DNA from: Fasciolopsis buskii
Taxonomy: Eukaryota > Platyhelminthes > Trematoda > Plagiorchiida > Fasciolidae
DNA length: 64,000 nt
Assembly (NCBI GenBank): GCA_008360955.1
Contig: LUCM01001571.1
Span: 73,881 to 137,880 of the forward strand
Direction of reading: 5' to 3'
Made by a program: the position numbers and the translations under genes. Below are positions 12,526-24,790 of the stretch, piece after piece. A model generated the notes under the pieces. The model did not search any database. It was not told where the DNA came from and was given only the letters and a program-made list of their open reading frames with translations. Position 1 is the first letter of the stretch, and each line of letters opens with the position of its first letter.

Positions 12526-14909
12526 AAACTCGGGCAGCCCTCGTAAGATTTGAACACTTGACATTCATGGTTAAACTTCATGCTGTTGACCGTTTGCTTT
12601 CACTTTTTATGCTATGGATCATGTGAATCATGTGTTTGGTCTCATTACCGTTCGACGAACGGGATCTTCGAGAACAAACGTGGTGTACCGGACAAGTTCG
12701 TTTTCGAGCATTTGCGATCATGTAAACATTAAATGTAGTTTAATATAAAAATTTTAGCAGATTACTTCTAACTGAAAGCCGCCACACGAATCCAAGTGAA
12801 TCCCCCCAACCCTTTGTAATGATTTCTCGCTAATTTCTTGGTCCACTCGAAAGCGATTTTATTCTGTACTGTAACCAATACAGGCAATTTGAAACCGACG
12901 GTGATAACGGTTTGAAACCACAAAAACTGGCTCTCGGTGAGATTGAATCAGGTGGTCTTAAAACAATCAGTAAATCTGATTTTAGCGGTAAGATACCGCC
13001 CCAGCAAGCTAATATGAATATGGCACCGAAGCGCAGACGTTGTAAATGAACCGCAAGCGTTGGGCGAACAACTAGTCAATCAATCTGGTTTTAGTCATTG
13101 GATAAGCCTCCTTTGTAACATGCTAATAGAAGTGAATAGCACAACTGGACAGGTTCCGAAGGACGTTTTGAAAACTCTTCAGTTGCTTCGAGGTGACTTG
13201 AGGAACTGGCTTATGGCGTCGAAGTTTTGACGTCTAGTACGTAAGTCGATTTTTTCTGTGTGTTGTTAGATCTAGCCCAACCTACCGGGTCAAGATAAGT
13301 AGAGAAAAACGTGTTTGTGCTGAGTCTTTCTTTGTCCCCGTTTTGCAGGGAAATAATTCAGCCACCTAATTTTTTTAAGATCAATTCTAAAAATTGGCTT
13401 CATCTCTGATTTCTCCGAGAAAATCCTATTAATTACATTTGCCGGGATGTGGAAGTAAAAAGATACCGTGAGTTTGGATTACAGCGTTCTCCAGTACATC
13501 CCCATCATCATCAGAACTCGAATCCGACTGAGGACTTTCGTTGTCTAAAATCGGAATTGCTGCTTAGTTATGTCAGTCAGCTAACTTGAATAGACTCAGT
13601 GGCTTCAACCACAAAGCCGTTTGGTACATTTTTCCCGATATCTTCTTCCTAAACATAATATGGCATTCAGTCATTTGTTGGTTGCTTTCCACACGAGTCA
13701 CATCGTGTGTGTGAAACTCCCGGTCCGCGTTGGGCGACCGAGTCTATCAGCATAAAGGGGACAGAACGAGCATACATGACAAAACTTGTAATCCAAACCC
13801 GCGTGACTTCCGTCTATTCCCAGTCGGGACTACTCTGTTCCCGTTGACTTGGAAGGTCTGATCGATAAAACCAAAAGGTGGGGTGTTGATAGACTGGTTG
13901 AAAAAAAACTGGCAGGATTGTCGTGTTTGCCACAGGATGTTTCACGCACGAAACAATGGAGAAGTGAGACATAAAAGACGATCTATGTTCTAGACAAACG
14001 AGACGCTAACAAAATGGTTGGGTCATTCAATCTGACATTGACGATGCGGTGATATTCAATCATTCACACGTTTGTCTCCATATGACAGTGCTCGATGTCA
14101 CATTTGTGCAGATAGCGGATGCAAATCATGATTATTCAGTCCACTGACATTGCCACAGTATTGCCTGCTTGAAGTTTTACTCAAATTGTACGAGAAGATG
14201 TACCGAAGGTTTACTCGAGTCTCGGAAATCTTTACCCCCGTGAATCGGTGCAATGCAGATAAACCGGGTAATTTTGCAGCCGGACGTTTCGTCTGACCTT
14301 ACGAGATTTCAGTAGTCTGAAATCCGGTAGAATCCTACGGCAATTTCGCTTTCAGTTCAAATAATTTATTTTGATACCGGACGACAGATGAAGAAAACGA
14401 AACGCGTACAGGAAAGTGATCCGCTCATCGTGTCAGTAATATGGTACATAACAAATTAACGGACTAGAAATATGCTTGATGTTCAGGGACAAATTCGCTC
14501 GATATCGATCGGGGAAATTCAAATGGTTATGCAAGTATCACTTATTGAAGCGAATCAGGGTGAAATTTGAGAAAACAGACCGAATTCACCCTTTCCTTGG
14601 TGAAGTACTGTGGGGAAACTCGTGTTAACGAGTGACAATCTATCATACCACAGATCGGAAGATTTATCTTCCTAAATTGAAAATGATGGCCAAAATTTGT
14701 TGCGAGCATGGTGATCGTTGAGATTCAAGTCACGTGATTTGCCAATGAGTTCATCGTTCACATATATATACTTTCAGGAAAGAGTTTGGTATAATCAACA
14801 AATCAAAGCACTTATTTTGTTTTTGATTTGCATCACGGCATTTTATCCATAAGCGGATTATATCCGTTCTGAGCAGCTCTGTCTGCGTTCAGTTACACTG
14901 CTCACTCGA
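12526..14909. other. Non-coding stretch with one possible acidic mini-exon
   Basis: On the minus strand at about 13445-13560, an acceptor-like AAGCAG precedes an open frame reading IPILDNESPQSDSSSDDDGD and LENAVIQTH. A GGTATC donor-like site follows. No neighbouring exons were found, so it is not called as a gene. Confidence 0.5.
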
Positions 14910-15065
14910 CAAGAAAATGTTTCCGGCCGATAATTTGGTCAATATTGCACGATTGCATGTAGTTCACTGTGGACAGGCACTGAGGCCAAACCTCCGCCGT
15001 TACATCATGCGATATTGCGTTGTGCTGTGTAGGGGATAAGATAGAATGTGTCGGTTGAACAAGAG
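14910..15065 (-). repeat. Dispersed repeat R2, copy A
   Basis: Read on the minus strand, this interval aligns with 17812-17970 on the plus strand: ACCGACACATTCTATCTTAT, then GATGTAACGGCGGAGGTTTG, then CAGTGCCTGTCC. The two copies also agree in translation (THSILSPTQHNAISHDVTAE here against a similar phrase there). This hints at a coding ancestor. The copies are very diverged and I cannot name the element. Confidence 0.5.
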
Positions 15066-17811
15066 CGATTCGCAGGGTGCGTGCGAATGAGCCATAAGAA
15101 GGAACGATCGGATGCGTCCAAAGGTAAGCGATTATGCAACTACGAAGGAGCACCAAATATCCGGGATAAAAAGAGCGAATGAGCTTGAGTTGAAATTCCA
15201 AGAACCACGGAGAAGAAATGGAGGGTCCGAAATGAAGAATGAGGAAAAGCAACAGAGTAGCGCAAGATCAAATTCCATCCGTTTTCGCTTTCACAAAGGG
15301 AGTTCGAAATTCCCACTGGGACAAATTCCACGAACCGCAAGGTTTTGTCAGATTTGGCACAAGAATCTACAGAGGACGACTCCACTCAGTTGACCTCGTG
15401 ACCATTCCTTCGTGGTGGATTAGCGCAGACTTGTCGTGTGTTCGCTAATCAGGTAGGGTTCTGTCTGCGCATATGGACCGACAGACAGATGAAGGTTTAA
15501 AGTAACGTTTAAATAGAAAAAAGGCAAGATAAGACTTTTGCCACTACGAAACCTTTTTTCTTTGCATTAACCTTACTTAGCCACGTATAACTATCGTTTG
15601 ATGTTGGTCAGCTATTATAGGTGCTCCAGAATGTTTTAGCTTGGTCAAGGATGGATAACCTGGGGACAGGATCGTTTACTTGCTCTGAACTCTCAAATTA
15701 CCGAGAGTTTCAAATGTCCTCTTCTGTGGAGTTCGCACTGATTGCCTTCTCGTAATCGCGATGTTTCCACCAAAGTACGAAGATAGGGAAAGAATTCCCG
15801 CGACACTCCACCGCGTTGAATAATTTGTAGCCATCATTCGAGGAAAGTTGTCTAAACCTTGATTCCTAACTAACGAGGGATGGTCCACACAGATACCAGC
15901 TGTATGTTCACCGATGTTTTGTGGAGGAGTGGTTAAGTGAAGACCTAAGGCGATGTAGCTCCATCCGAAGGCTACATGAACGTAGTGATCAGTGACCAGT
16001 CCGCGGTGGGTTACGTCACCCTTAGGTCGGCTGAATGGTTTGTAAATTAGGTTGTTTGATCTTCAATCAAGTTGACGGCCTTGTGTGTTTCAGCGAGTGG
16101 AGGGAACATGCGCAACGTGCACCAGACAGATTCAAAAAGTTGTAGCTCCTTTTTATGTACTCTCTGTGCCCTCAAGTTATAAAATGTCGTTACAGGACGA
16201 GACTTTAGTAGCTACATTTTGCTGCTCGAGGAACAGGAACTCATCATCCTTAAGCTGGCAGCTGACTGACTAGTGATTGTAATGCGAAAGTAGAGGTGGC
16301 TAAGCTTTAATCCAAGACTCGAGAGGCATATCCTGAGTTGAATAGCGGAAGCTAGAAGGTAGCCTGTACTGTGCCGCTGTGTGCTCTGTTCTGCTGTGTG
16401 GCTGCGTGACTTGGAATGCGCTTGGTGAAAATTTTCGTCGCTTGGAGGTTTTCGAGCAACTATCATCAGTATTGGATGGAACGACTTTTGGAATCTAGTA
16501 CTGATTGCCGGTTAGTAGAATATTCTGTCAGCGTGTATTACCCGTTGCCGACTTCGATGGCTTAGTGCATGACTAACACTCATCTATTATGCCTTCCTTT
16601 ATTTTCCGTTCCTCTCATGGAATAGTCGAAGTCACGTGGAGACCAGCAAATGACGTGTCAGCTTGGAATAAGAAGAGGCACAGCTAATCTAGGTAAAAAT
16701 GTGTCCCTTTTCTCCGTGGTTGGGTTCCGAAAGACCTATCGGCCGGTTGGCCGGAGACCCTGAACGACATGACACGGAAACCTTGAACAGTGGTGATCAA
16801 GCTTCCAGCATCTGTCGAATCAGCACGAGTGAACTAGCGCATTGGGACTGTTGGAGTTTATTCCGCTTTGGGAATTATGGATATATTTTCTCTTCTTAGC
16901 CCGCTAGTTCCACCCACTGTCCACCATGCATATTCAGCATTTTCTGTTCCAACATGTAACCTGAAAAGAAATGCTTCTGGCAATGGGGCTTGCCCTGCTG
17001 TTTGACGCTGAATGACGATGACGTGGATCTTCTAATCAAAGGCTAAGTCTATGGTCCCCTAAGCCAACTATCTGCTTCGGCTGGGAGTACCGGGTAGTAC
17101 GCGAACCTCCAAAGTCTTGATGAATTCGAACAGTTCCCAATAACGCAGACAACGAATTATACTGATTACTTCTTTCCCTTTCCTTCATTGATTTTGTCCT
17201 CAACCGTGATTTCGATGGCACGTGGTCTGTGCTCAGATTCTTGTAAAATGAACATGAATAACTGCGCGCAACTGTGACAGGGGCAAAATCCTTTTCAAAT
17301 CGTACAGCACTAGAACCGTCTTTTAGCAGCGATGCTGACAGCTTACTCCATGCCGAACTGTTTGGGATATTTTTTCCGAAAGTCCCATATCATATCCACT
17401 CTTGATGTGAGTGGACACTTTTGTCCCAAACTATCAATTCTGTGGTCTTGTTGAACAGAGGCTTTACCGTTGTTCTCTCTTGGACCACTTAATGAACGCT
17501 CACAGAAGGAAGTATTGATCGGACCAAGTTGATCTGTGATGAACGCTTCTAACCAATAAGCCCTTTTGGCATAGTTTGACATTAGTGCCCAATAAAAGTG
17601 TATTTCAGGAAAAATAGAAATCTTCGTGTGTTCCCCGTATGCTTAACCGCAGAGCACGTTTATGACAAATGGCCAACATGCGAAAAAGACATTCGCAGAG
17701 TCTGATTCCTTCTGTCTAAGTCACTCGCTAATCGGGCAGTCTTTTTCCCGACAGCAACATCTGATCTGTGGGCGCATTCTACAATTCTTTCTCATAGTCC
17801 AGTCACATAAG
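15066..17811. other. Non-coding stretch between R2 copies A and B
   Basis: Short overlapping frames on both strands (for instance at 15112-15448) show no domain and no splice support. Nothing else is recognised. Confidence 0.6.
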
Positions 17812-17970
17812 ACCGACTGACACATCCTGTCTTGTTACGTTTGCAATACATCTTAGCATCACAAAATGTGACGGTAGAGATTTGGTTAAAATGCCTGTCC
17901 CGAATGCATCTCAAGTACTCATGTCGCATATCCTTAAACGTTTCAGTGGATCATTTTTATTTGATGCCAC
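17812..17970 (+). repeat. Dispersed repeat R2, copy B
   Basis: This is the plus-strand partner of the repeat at 14910-15065. It shares GACACATCCTGTCTTGTTA, AAAATGTGACGGTAGAGATT and AAATGCCTGTCCCGAATGC in the same order and spacing. Its reading frame gives NVTVEIWLKCLSRMHLKYSC against DVTAEVWPQCLSTVNYMQSC in copy A. That pattern would fit a degenerate coding part of an unidentified retroelement. The copy's limits are approximate. Confidence 0.5.
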
Positions 17971-19301
17971 CCAGCCACAAAGGTCGGTTCGGATATTTTC
18001 TTCTTTTTTTTAGTTTGCGCTTCTCTCAAAAGTACAGATGCTTTGTTTCTCCGTCAGTGTTCCTATATGACTGGCACGCTTTCATTTCCAGTCCAACACG
18101 GAAACAATGTTTGACCTCGCGAGAGGCCAGACTTTCATGTGAAAATCGCACTAACTACTCGCTACGGGAACATGCTCGGCCACGTGTCAGTGTGCTACAA
18201 TAACGATTTTCAGAATACATTGGAGTCTTTCTGATAATGCCCTCAGTGTGAAACGCAACCGGAAAAGCTCTTTTTATGTGGTTTCATACACCCTAGATTG
18301 GGCAAGCTTTGTCTAAAGCACTTATTCAATGCGCACGCCAAATTAATGTCTTGTAATCGAGGAAATTTTGCATTTTGACACTTAAAACTGTAGGCAACTG
18401 ATTGCGTAATTACTTTCGGAATATTTGTTTGGAATTTTCACGTAATGCGTTCACCATACCAGATTATGACATTTTGGAGGGGCAGCTCTCACTTACACTA
18501 CACTCAATTCCACCGGCCTACAATACTTAAAAATTGATGAGGAACCCTAAAATTTCCGAGATTGATTAGAGCTTGAAACCTTGATATTTGAGACTTTTGA
18601 ACAGCTAACTGCCATAGGAGATCAGTTAGTTGAAAGTTAACTGATCATTTGAATGTGTTCATCTTGAAAAACAATGATCAGTCGATCAGTTTTCATAGCT
18701 TATCCGGTGGGCATTATATGTTAGGTGGGCAGAATTAGTTCTCTGTGTGCTCGCGGTCGTTACTATCAAGCGGCGAGAGCATACAAGATCTTGGTCGCTC
18801 TAAGTTTCGTGGCAAACAGACTGCAAAAAACACCTTTTTCGCATATGCAAGAGTTGACATCACCTTACCAAGTAGTCATAGAGAAGTGTTTTGTAGTCAG
18901 CCTTAGTGCACCCTGTTAACTTCTTGATTACCATCCAATGGCCACGTATCCCGTCGTGGTTACGCATAGGAAGCACTGCTCAAACCTACTGTCCCAAGTC
19001 ACTAACAAACTATATTATATTCTGCAACTATTTCCGTCTTTTGGTGAATTCTATAGAAGCCTTTTGACCTCCCAGATGGCTATACCTGAAACCAGAGGAG
19101 GCCCACAAGAAAAGAAGAATGCTGTTCAAGGCATGTAACGGGGAGACTGGATACGGTAACGAACAAAGCGTGGTATAATCCCGACAGAAGCGCCACGTTC
19201 GTCATCCCGTGATTATTAAACTAGTGGAGAGCAGGAAATCAGCCAGTGTCCGCCCGAGGCAACCAAGTTCTCTGCGTTGTGCATCTTCGCAAAACCCACC
19301 T

Positions 19302-19323
19302 ATGTGTGTGTGTGTCTGTGTGT
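19302..19323. repeat. GT-rich microsatellite
   Basis: GTGTGTGTGTGT interrupted once by CT. Confidence 0.9.
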
Positions 19324-21770
19324 TTACTTGGATGCGCACTAAGACGTGTCCTATCTCCGATTAGAAATGAAATCTTTTCAAACATATCGCAAAGCTGGAA
19401 GAGGTACAAGAGGGCTGATATTTCGCCTACGTTTAAAGTCGTTTCCAAATTAAAATAGAACCACTGAACCAGGTTGAGAGAATCAACCGCCAGGTATTCT
19501 TTTGCCTTCGATCTTTCATCGAATTAGGTGTTGGTTAATGTGTTGATTAACATTATCTGTTTTTCGTTTCCTATTTTGCATTCACGGAATAGTCGTGAAG
19601 ACGAGCTTCAACTTTTGTTAAATAAACAGCTCACCTGTCGAAATTGTGTGGCACAAGTCATTTAGGTAGAAGGAAGTCGGACACAGAATTCAACAGGCCA
19701 TCACAAATTGGTGTTCGAGCTTTTTTTCGCATATCAAAGGTTGGGTTCCAAGACGTATCTTTCCAGTTTCTGATTTTCAGAATTCACGTCCAAAAGGGGC
19801 GGGGCTCCACCGTGCAACTGTGAGTCATGCACCGAAAGACTGCCAGCGCACACCACAGAAGCAAATCAACAATGAATCTCTGCCACCGGAAAATTGTCAT
19901 ATACTCGTGAGCGTACCGAAATTCGTCCAACTTGTCAATACTGTCAGATAAATCCTTGGAGAAGTGGATGGTTACTGGAAGGTAACATCCATCTGTTCAG
20001 GCTTTGTTTTTGCATGACTAAAGATCTTTGAACGAGGCAATTCCTTCCCAAGAATTAGTGACCCAATTCATGCACCCTGAACGTGAATTCCATAGCGGCC
20101 GATCTATCGTAAACAATGTTCATTTTGTTATTACTTTCCAAGAGCTTAAGTCTGGTCTACTGGAATTCACTTAAACTCATGTTATCAGCACCTTGGTGCA
20201 ACCTTGACGGAGCCATGATATTGCGACTCAAGAAATGCACTTGACCACGATACAAATTTAAATGAGTAGGTTGATCTTCAGTGCACCTTGGTCGAAAGAG
20301 AAATCTTGGACGCAGCCAGTAGCAAATCGGGCCAAAATTCTTAATACCTATTTATCTTCGTGACAAACAAAGTCAACCACAAGTTCATTTAAAAGTACTC
20401 CCAACTTGGCAAATCAGGACCATGGAGGGGCTGATATCTTGGACATAAATGAGCCCTAGCGTCGTGGAACTCTCTTTCGGACGTTAAGTATTAAATATGT
20501 CTCCACAATACGTGCAGAGCCAGATGAGCCCGAAACTTACCATGGAGGATCGTCGGAATATTATGCGAAAAACCGAGGATAAACTGGCGTGGAATAATTT
20601 CTTTCCTGACTGTATTATCTTGGGTAAACGCAGTTGGGCATAGCTCAGGACAACGGTCGCATAAAGACATTGTAGTCTTGAATTATGATGGATTATCTGT
20701 GATCAGGCGATCAACGACCCTGGTAACCTTGATAACGCAATTCACTTTCATTCATTTTTCTATTCTTTACAAGATGACTGAAAAATGTCTCTTGAACGGG
20801 GCTGTCGTCATTACCGATCTGCGGAACGGAAATGTGGTCCAAGGTTTGAGTAACAAATCGTGTGACCTTTACGTCTATCGTTTGCTTTTTCGACGATTTG
20901 ACCATGAGAAAAACTAGTTTCAGTCTGGGCCAATTGTGATGCAATTTTCAAGATGCTATTTGCAATTGATTCGGTCCGAAAAACCAACTAGAACCGAAAA
21001 TGCTGCGTGGAACCGCTCTGGTCTATTATAAAGAACCATTGGTGATTTCCCCCGTGATCGACCAGGCAACCGTTGGACAGACCAAAGCAAGAAGATAGAC
21101 AGATGCATTTGATTCATAAAACCATTCCGATTAGATTTCACGAATACTCGTCCTCATGTTCTAGTAGGCTGGTGTGAAAAAAAAGAAATCACGGAGTTTG
21201 GAAGTTCGACAACTGAACGATAGCATATGTAATGTGCACGTGGATAGTATTTATTTACCACTAGCTTTTCAACGTGGGAATTTGTGTCCTTTTTGCGTTT
21301 TTCGTTCCATGACATTTGCACATTCCGAAATGTAATCTGCTCTGAATGAGCAAATTTTATTTTTTGGATTTTTGTTGCGGAATTCGCTAAGGATGTTACT
21401 GATCAATTCGATTATTGCTTGTCAATCCCAATAGGCAATTCCGGAGAAATCCGTGGGAGTAATGAAATGCAACCACAGTTTTAGACTGTAGGAAACAAAA
21501 TAAGCACAAGAGAAAAGCAGGACTGTTGCAAAAAAAATGCCCTGAACAATTCTGAATTCTTGTCTTTTCGTTTGAACGCACTTCAGTCCATAATAAATGA
21601 GAATTAGCAAACGGGAAGCAAATAACTGTTAAGCACTGTTTTCTCAATAGTGACGAACGATTCTTCTGCAGAGTCAATCCACAAATGAAGTACGATCTGC
21701 TGTCCTTGTTCACGTAAAACACACTTTAACTCATCTTTTTAATCTACCGGCAAAGCTCAGTTAGTACACG

Positions 21771-21791
21771 ATGATGACGATGATGATGATG
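21771..21791. repeat. (ATG)n trinucleotide repeat
   Basis: Seven ATG-type units with one substitution (ATGACG). A similar run lies at 50237-50256. Confidence 0.9.
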
Positions 21792-22193
21792 CGTGACTGC
21801 TATGATCGGTTTTCATTGTACTCACACACAAGTTGACAATTGTTTTGCGAAATCAATTCCACGAAATCGATTGTTCAAAGGAAAAGTCATGTGAAACGAA
21901 ACAGTCAAATGTCACCGCGCCTTTTGATGTATTCCAAATTAGTAGTCTAATATTAATAACAATGTTGTTGGTGTATCGTGTATACTTTGTCAGCACATCA
22001 GGTTACCGCGAGTAATTTGCCTCGGGGCAAGTTTACGGTCAACAGTCGTTGACCGAATCTCACGAATTCACTTTACACATTCAGTTTGTATATAAACATA
22101 TGTAGGAAGAGCAAGAATACAAGAGGGCTAAAGGAACTCCTTTTATCTGCACAAACAATCCGCGCCGAATCGTGCAAGTTGGGTTGAGTACTA

Positions 22194-22211
22194 ACACACA
22201 CACACACACAC
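22194..22211. repeat. (AC)9 microsatellite
   Basis: Nine uninterrupted AC units in the flank downstream of the transporter. Confidence 0.95.
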
Positions 22212-24612
22212 GTCTGCTCGTGATGCATTAGCAAAACGACCGGAATAGTGTGCTCGCATAGAATAGCGTATACCTCAAGTGGATATGGCCACGAAAATCC
22301 GGGGTCGATTATGACTGTTATCTTGACATGTTCGTTGGGAAAAATCTATCATTTCCTATACGCAAATGAACTTTTACAGTATCCATCTCCACCTCCATCC
22401 CCAAAGTGAGCTTGAAGGAGGTCGAGGTGTGCACGATGACATATGCACCTCTAAACAAACAATCTACCTTTTACATTTATTCACAGTTCATACAAAGACA
22501 GAAGGTCAGTACAAGAATCCATCAATTTTCAATCCCCGGAGCACTTACCGTTGGAGTCGCTCATGTCCCAACTGCTCCTACCCGGCATGGATGCAAGCAC
22601 ATGCAATCACCCCAAAGGAGGTAGTTGGCTAGTTTGGGGCAGATAGATCTGCCACCTGGATTTCTTTGTTATGCATGGCGTTACACACTCGTTTGGGGCA
22701 ATACGTAAATGAATGTTTACCTAACCGTGTTATTATCGTGATGACCAAAAGTTCACTGGATTTCAGAGATTCTCTCACTGTATACGTTTTAGATACTGTT
22801 GCCAGATTCCCGGGGTTTCTCTCTGTCCCCGGACACGGTGATTGTGAGTTTGCCGGCCACTGGGACGTCGTGAGCTTTGACGTCCTCTCGACGAACAGGT
22901 TGAGCAATCTGTTAATCCATAGGCGAATTTGTCCGTCATCCTAAAGTAATCAGATAACGAAACCCATGAAATCTACTAATGGGCACCCGTTTGTGGGGGA
23001 ATTGAACACGCGTTATTTTCCGCAAAATATGCAAACTGTTACGATCAACCATTACTGTGCTTAAATCTTCACATTTTTCACAGTGTACAACTCACCTATT
23101 TTTGGTGCATTAAATGTTCGATCGCCTTTAGGACAACGTATTATGCCGATACTTAATAGATCGTGAACCCTAATGCACTGACTTGACACAAATCGCCCAA
23201 TAATCTCCAGGTTTTGTCTGACGAATAATAGCATCTACATAGAGGTTGTATTCGTAATGTTGAGGCTGAGTGGCTTATCAAATCATTTTACAATCTCCTT
23301 CAGTCTACAATTCAAAATAAAGATCAATGACAGCCATGTAGGATCGTTCTAACTATGCTAGCAAATGTGAACATTGCTAAGTGCATCACATTCCAACTGG
23401 GGATTCGAACACAATGTGTCTCTGAAAGCGTCAATATTCCAGACGAAACGTCCACTCGAAAAACCCAAACATTTGTTTTTGATCAGAACACGCCATATGC
23501 GCTGAATACGTGACCTGTTTTTCATAACTCTATACCATTATTCGGGATGGATTTGAAATCGGGAATGGATATCGTTCACCTCGGAAGCATAAATGGAGAG
23601 AAAATTTAGAAATCTGCAATGGCTAACCACGGATTAAACCACGGAACTAACAGGACTGTAGTCCTCGGTTAAAGACACCACAATCTCATACGAGTACTGG
23701 AGGGTGACTGTTATGAATTGCAGTGAAGTTTTTGTCACTGGAATTGTGTAATACTCATCTCCGAAGTCACCATTTGTTCTATGCTGATACGGCTCAGAAA
23801 AATTCAATCCGGTTTGCGAAAACCGCGATGTTACGTGGTGCAAATGCAACAGATTTCTCTTCTTTGGTTGTCACCACTCGATCGTTTAAATCATTCACAG
23901 ACAAAAATAGGGAATCCAGTTTTCTTTCAGCTGCCCTACCGGTTCCTACCGGCACCGTAAGGCGCACTGTTCCTCACCAACTCGGTAGCATCCTCTGACG
24001 CGATACTATAAGTTGGTAATACAATTATTCCGTTACTTATTTGGCATTCCTGATGCACCTAAGTACATTTGCCCTGGGGTACGGATAATCTAAAATGATT
24101 ACATTCTAGCCACTTGTGCACCCCTTGTCCGGGACGTAACGAGCGAGGGCGAAGTGTACACTCCCGTAAAATCCTGTCATACCCAAAGCTAAGACGACCG
24201 GAAAATTCTTCGTTTTTGTTTGAAACACGACTAATTCTCTTAACTAGGCAATTCGGTACATTTTAATCACCAAGCAACGGGACTATTATTTGTCGAAATT
24301 AGCTAGGCAAAGTTTATTCTCCATCGTTTACGGGTTTTACAGTATCCGACAAAAACTGCCGATAATGCGGACCGGTAGGACGAGAATACTAGAACAACTC
24401 ATCCCCACGGGATTGGAGTGCGACTAAGGACAGACTATTTGGGCCAGATACAAATTGGAATAATTGGCGATTTCCCGACAAACCTGCTTGCAGCCCAAGC
24501 GACCGCACCAAAACAAACAATTCAAAAACCAGGAGACTTTACAGTCTAACTTGGATTTGCCACATCTGATCAAGCTTCTTTTAGATCCCAGCAACATGCT
24601 TGCAGTGGTAAA

Positions 24613-24790
24613 TTTCTTTTACCTTTTATCTTTTACTTTCTTTTATTAATGGAATAACAATGTACATCAGGAAGGGGGCCACGGCCAGCAGAGGGCTGTC
24701 AAGTGGGGAAGGTGACTGACGGTGGGAGGATTCGAACCCGCGACCTTCACGTCCAAGCGCCACTACCCTATCCTTTTGGCTACCGCCTGC
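24613..24790 (-). repeat. tRNA-derived SINE, copy 4 (best preserved)
   Basis: Reading leftward from 24790: GGCGGTAGCCAAAAGGATAG (A-box-like), GTGGCGCTTGGACGTGAAGG, then GCGGGTTCGAATCCTCCC with a perfect Pol III B box GGTTCGAATCC. The 3' body follows, then GTTATTCCATTAATAAAAG and a tail of AAAGTAAAAGATAAAAGG. This copy is the best local reference for the family, about 178 bp long. The tRNA-like first 70 bp and simple A-rich tail identify it as a class 2 SINE that would need a partner LINE for movement. Confidence 0.87.

Larger units (their letters stand above)
17971..24612. other. Non-coding stretch with microsatellites
   Basis: It contains GT, AC and ATG microsatellites and a perfect 16-bp palindromic hairpin GGCAGATAGATCTGCC at 22638-22653. 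The decamer GTTTGGGGCA starts just before that hairpin and is repeated 59 bp later. About 22380-22940 is somewhat GC-richer and may be old repeat, but I could not match it to anything. Confidence 0.55.
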
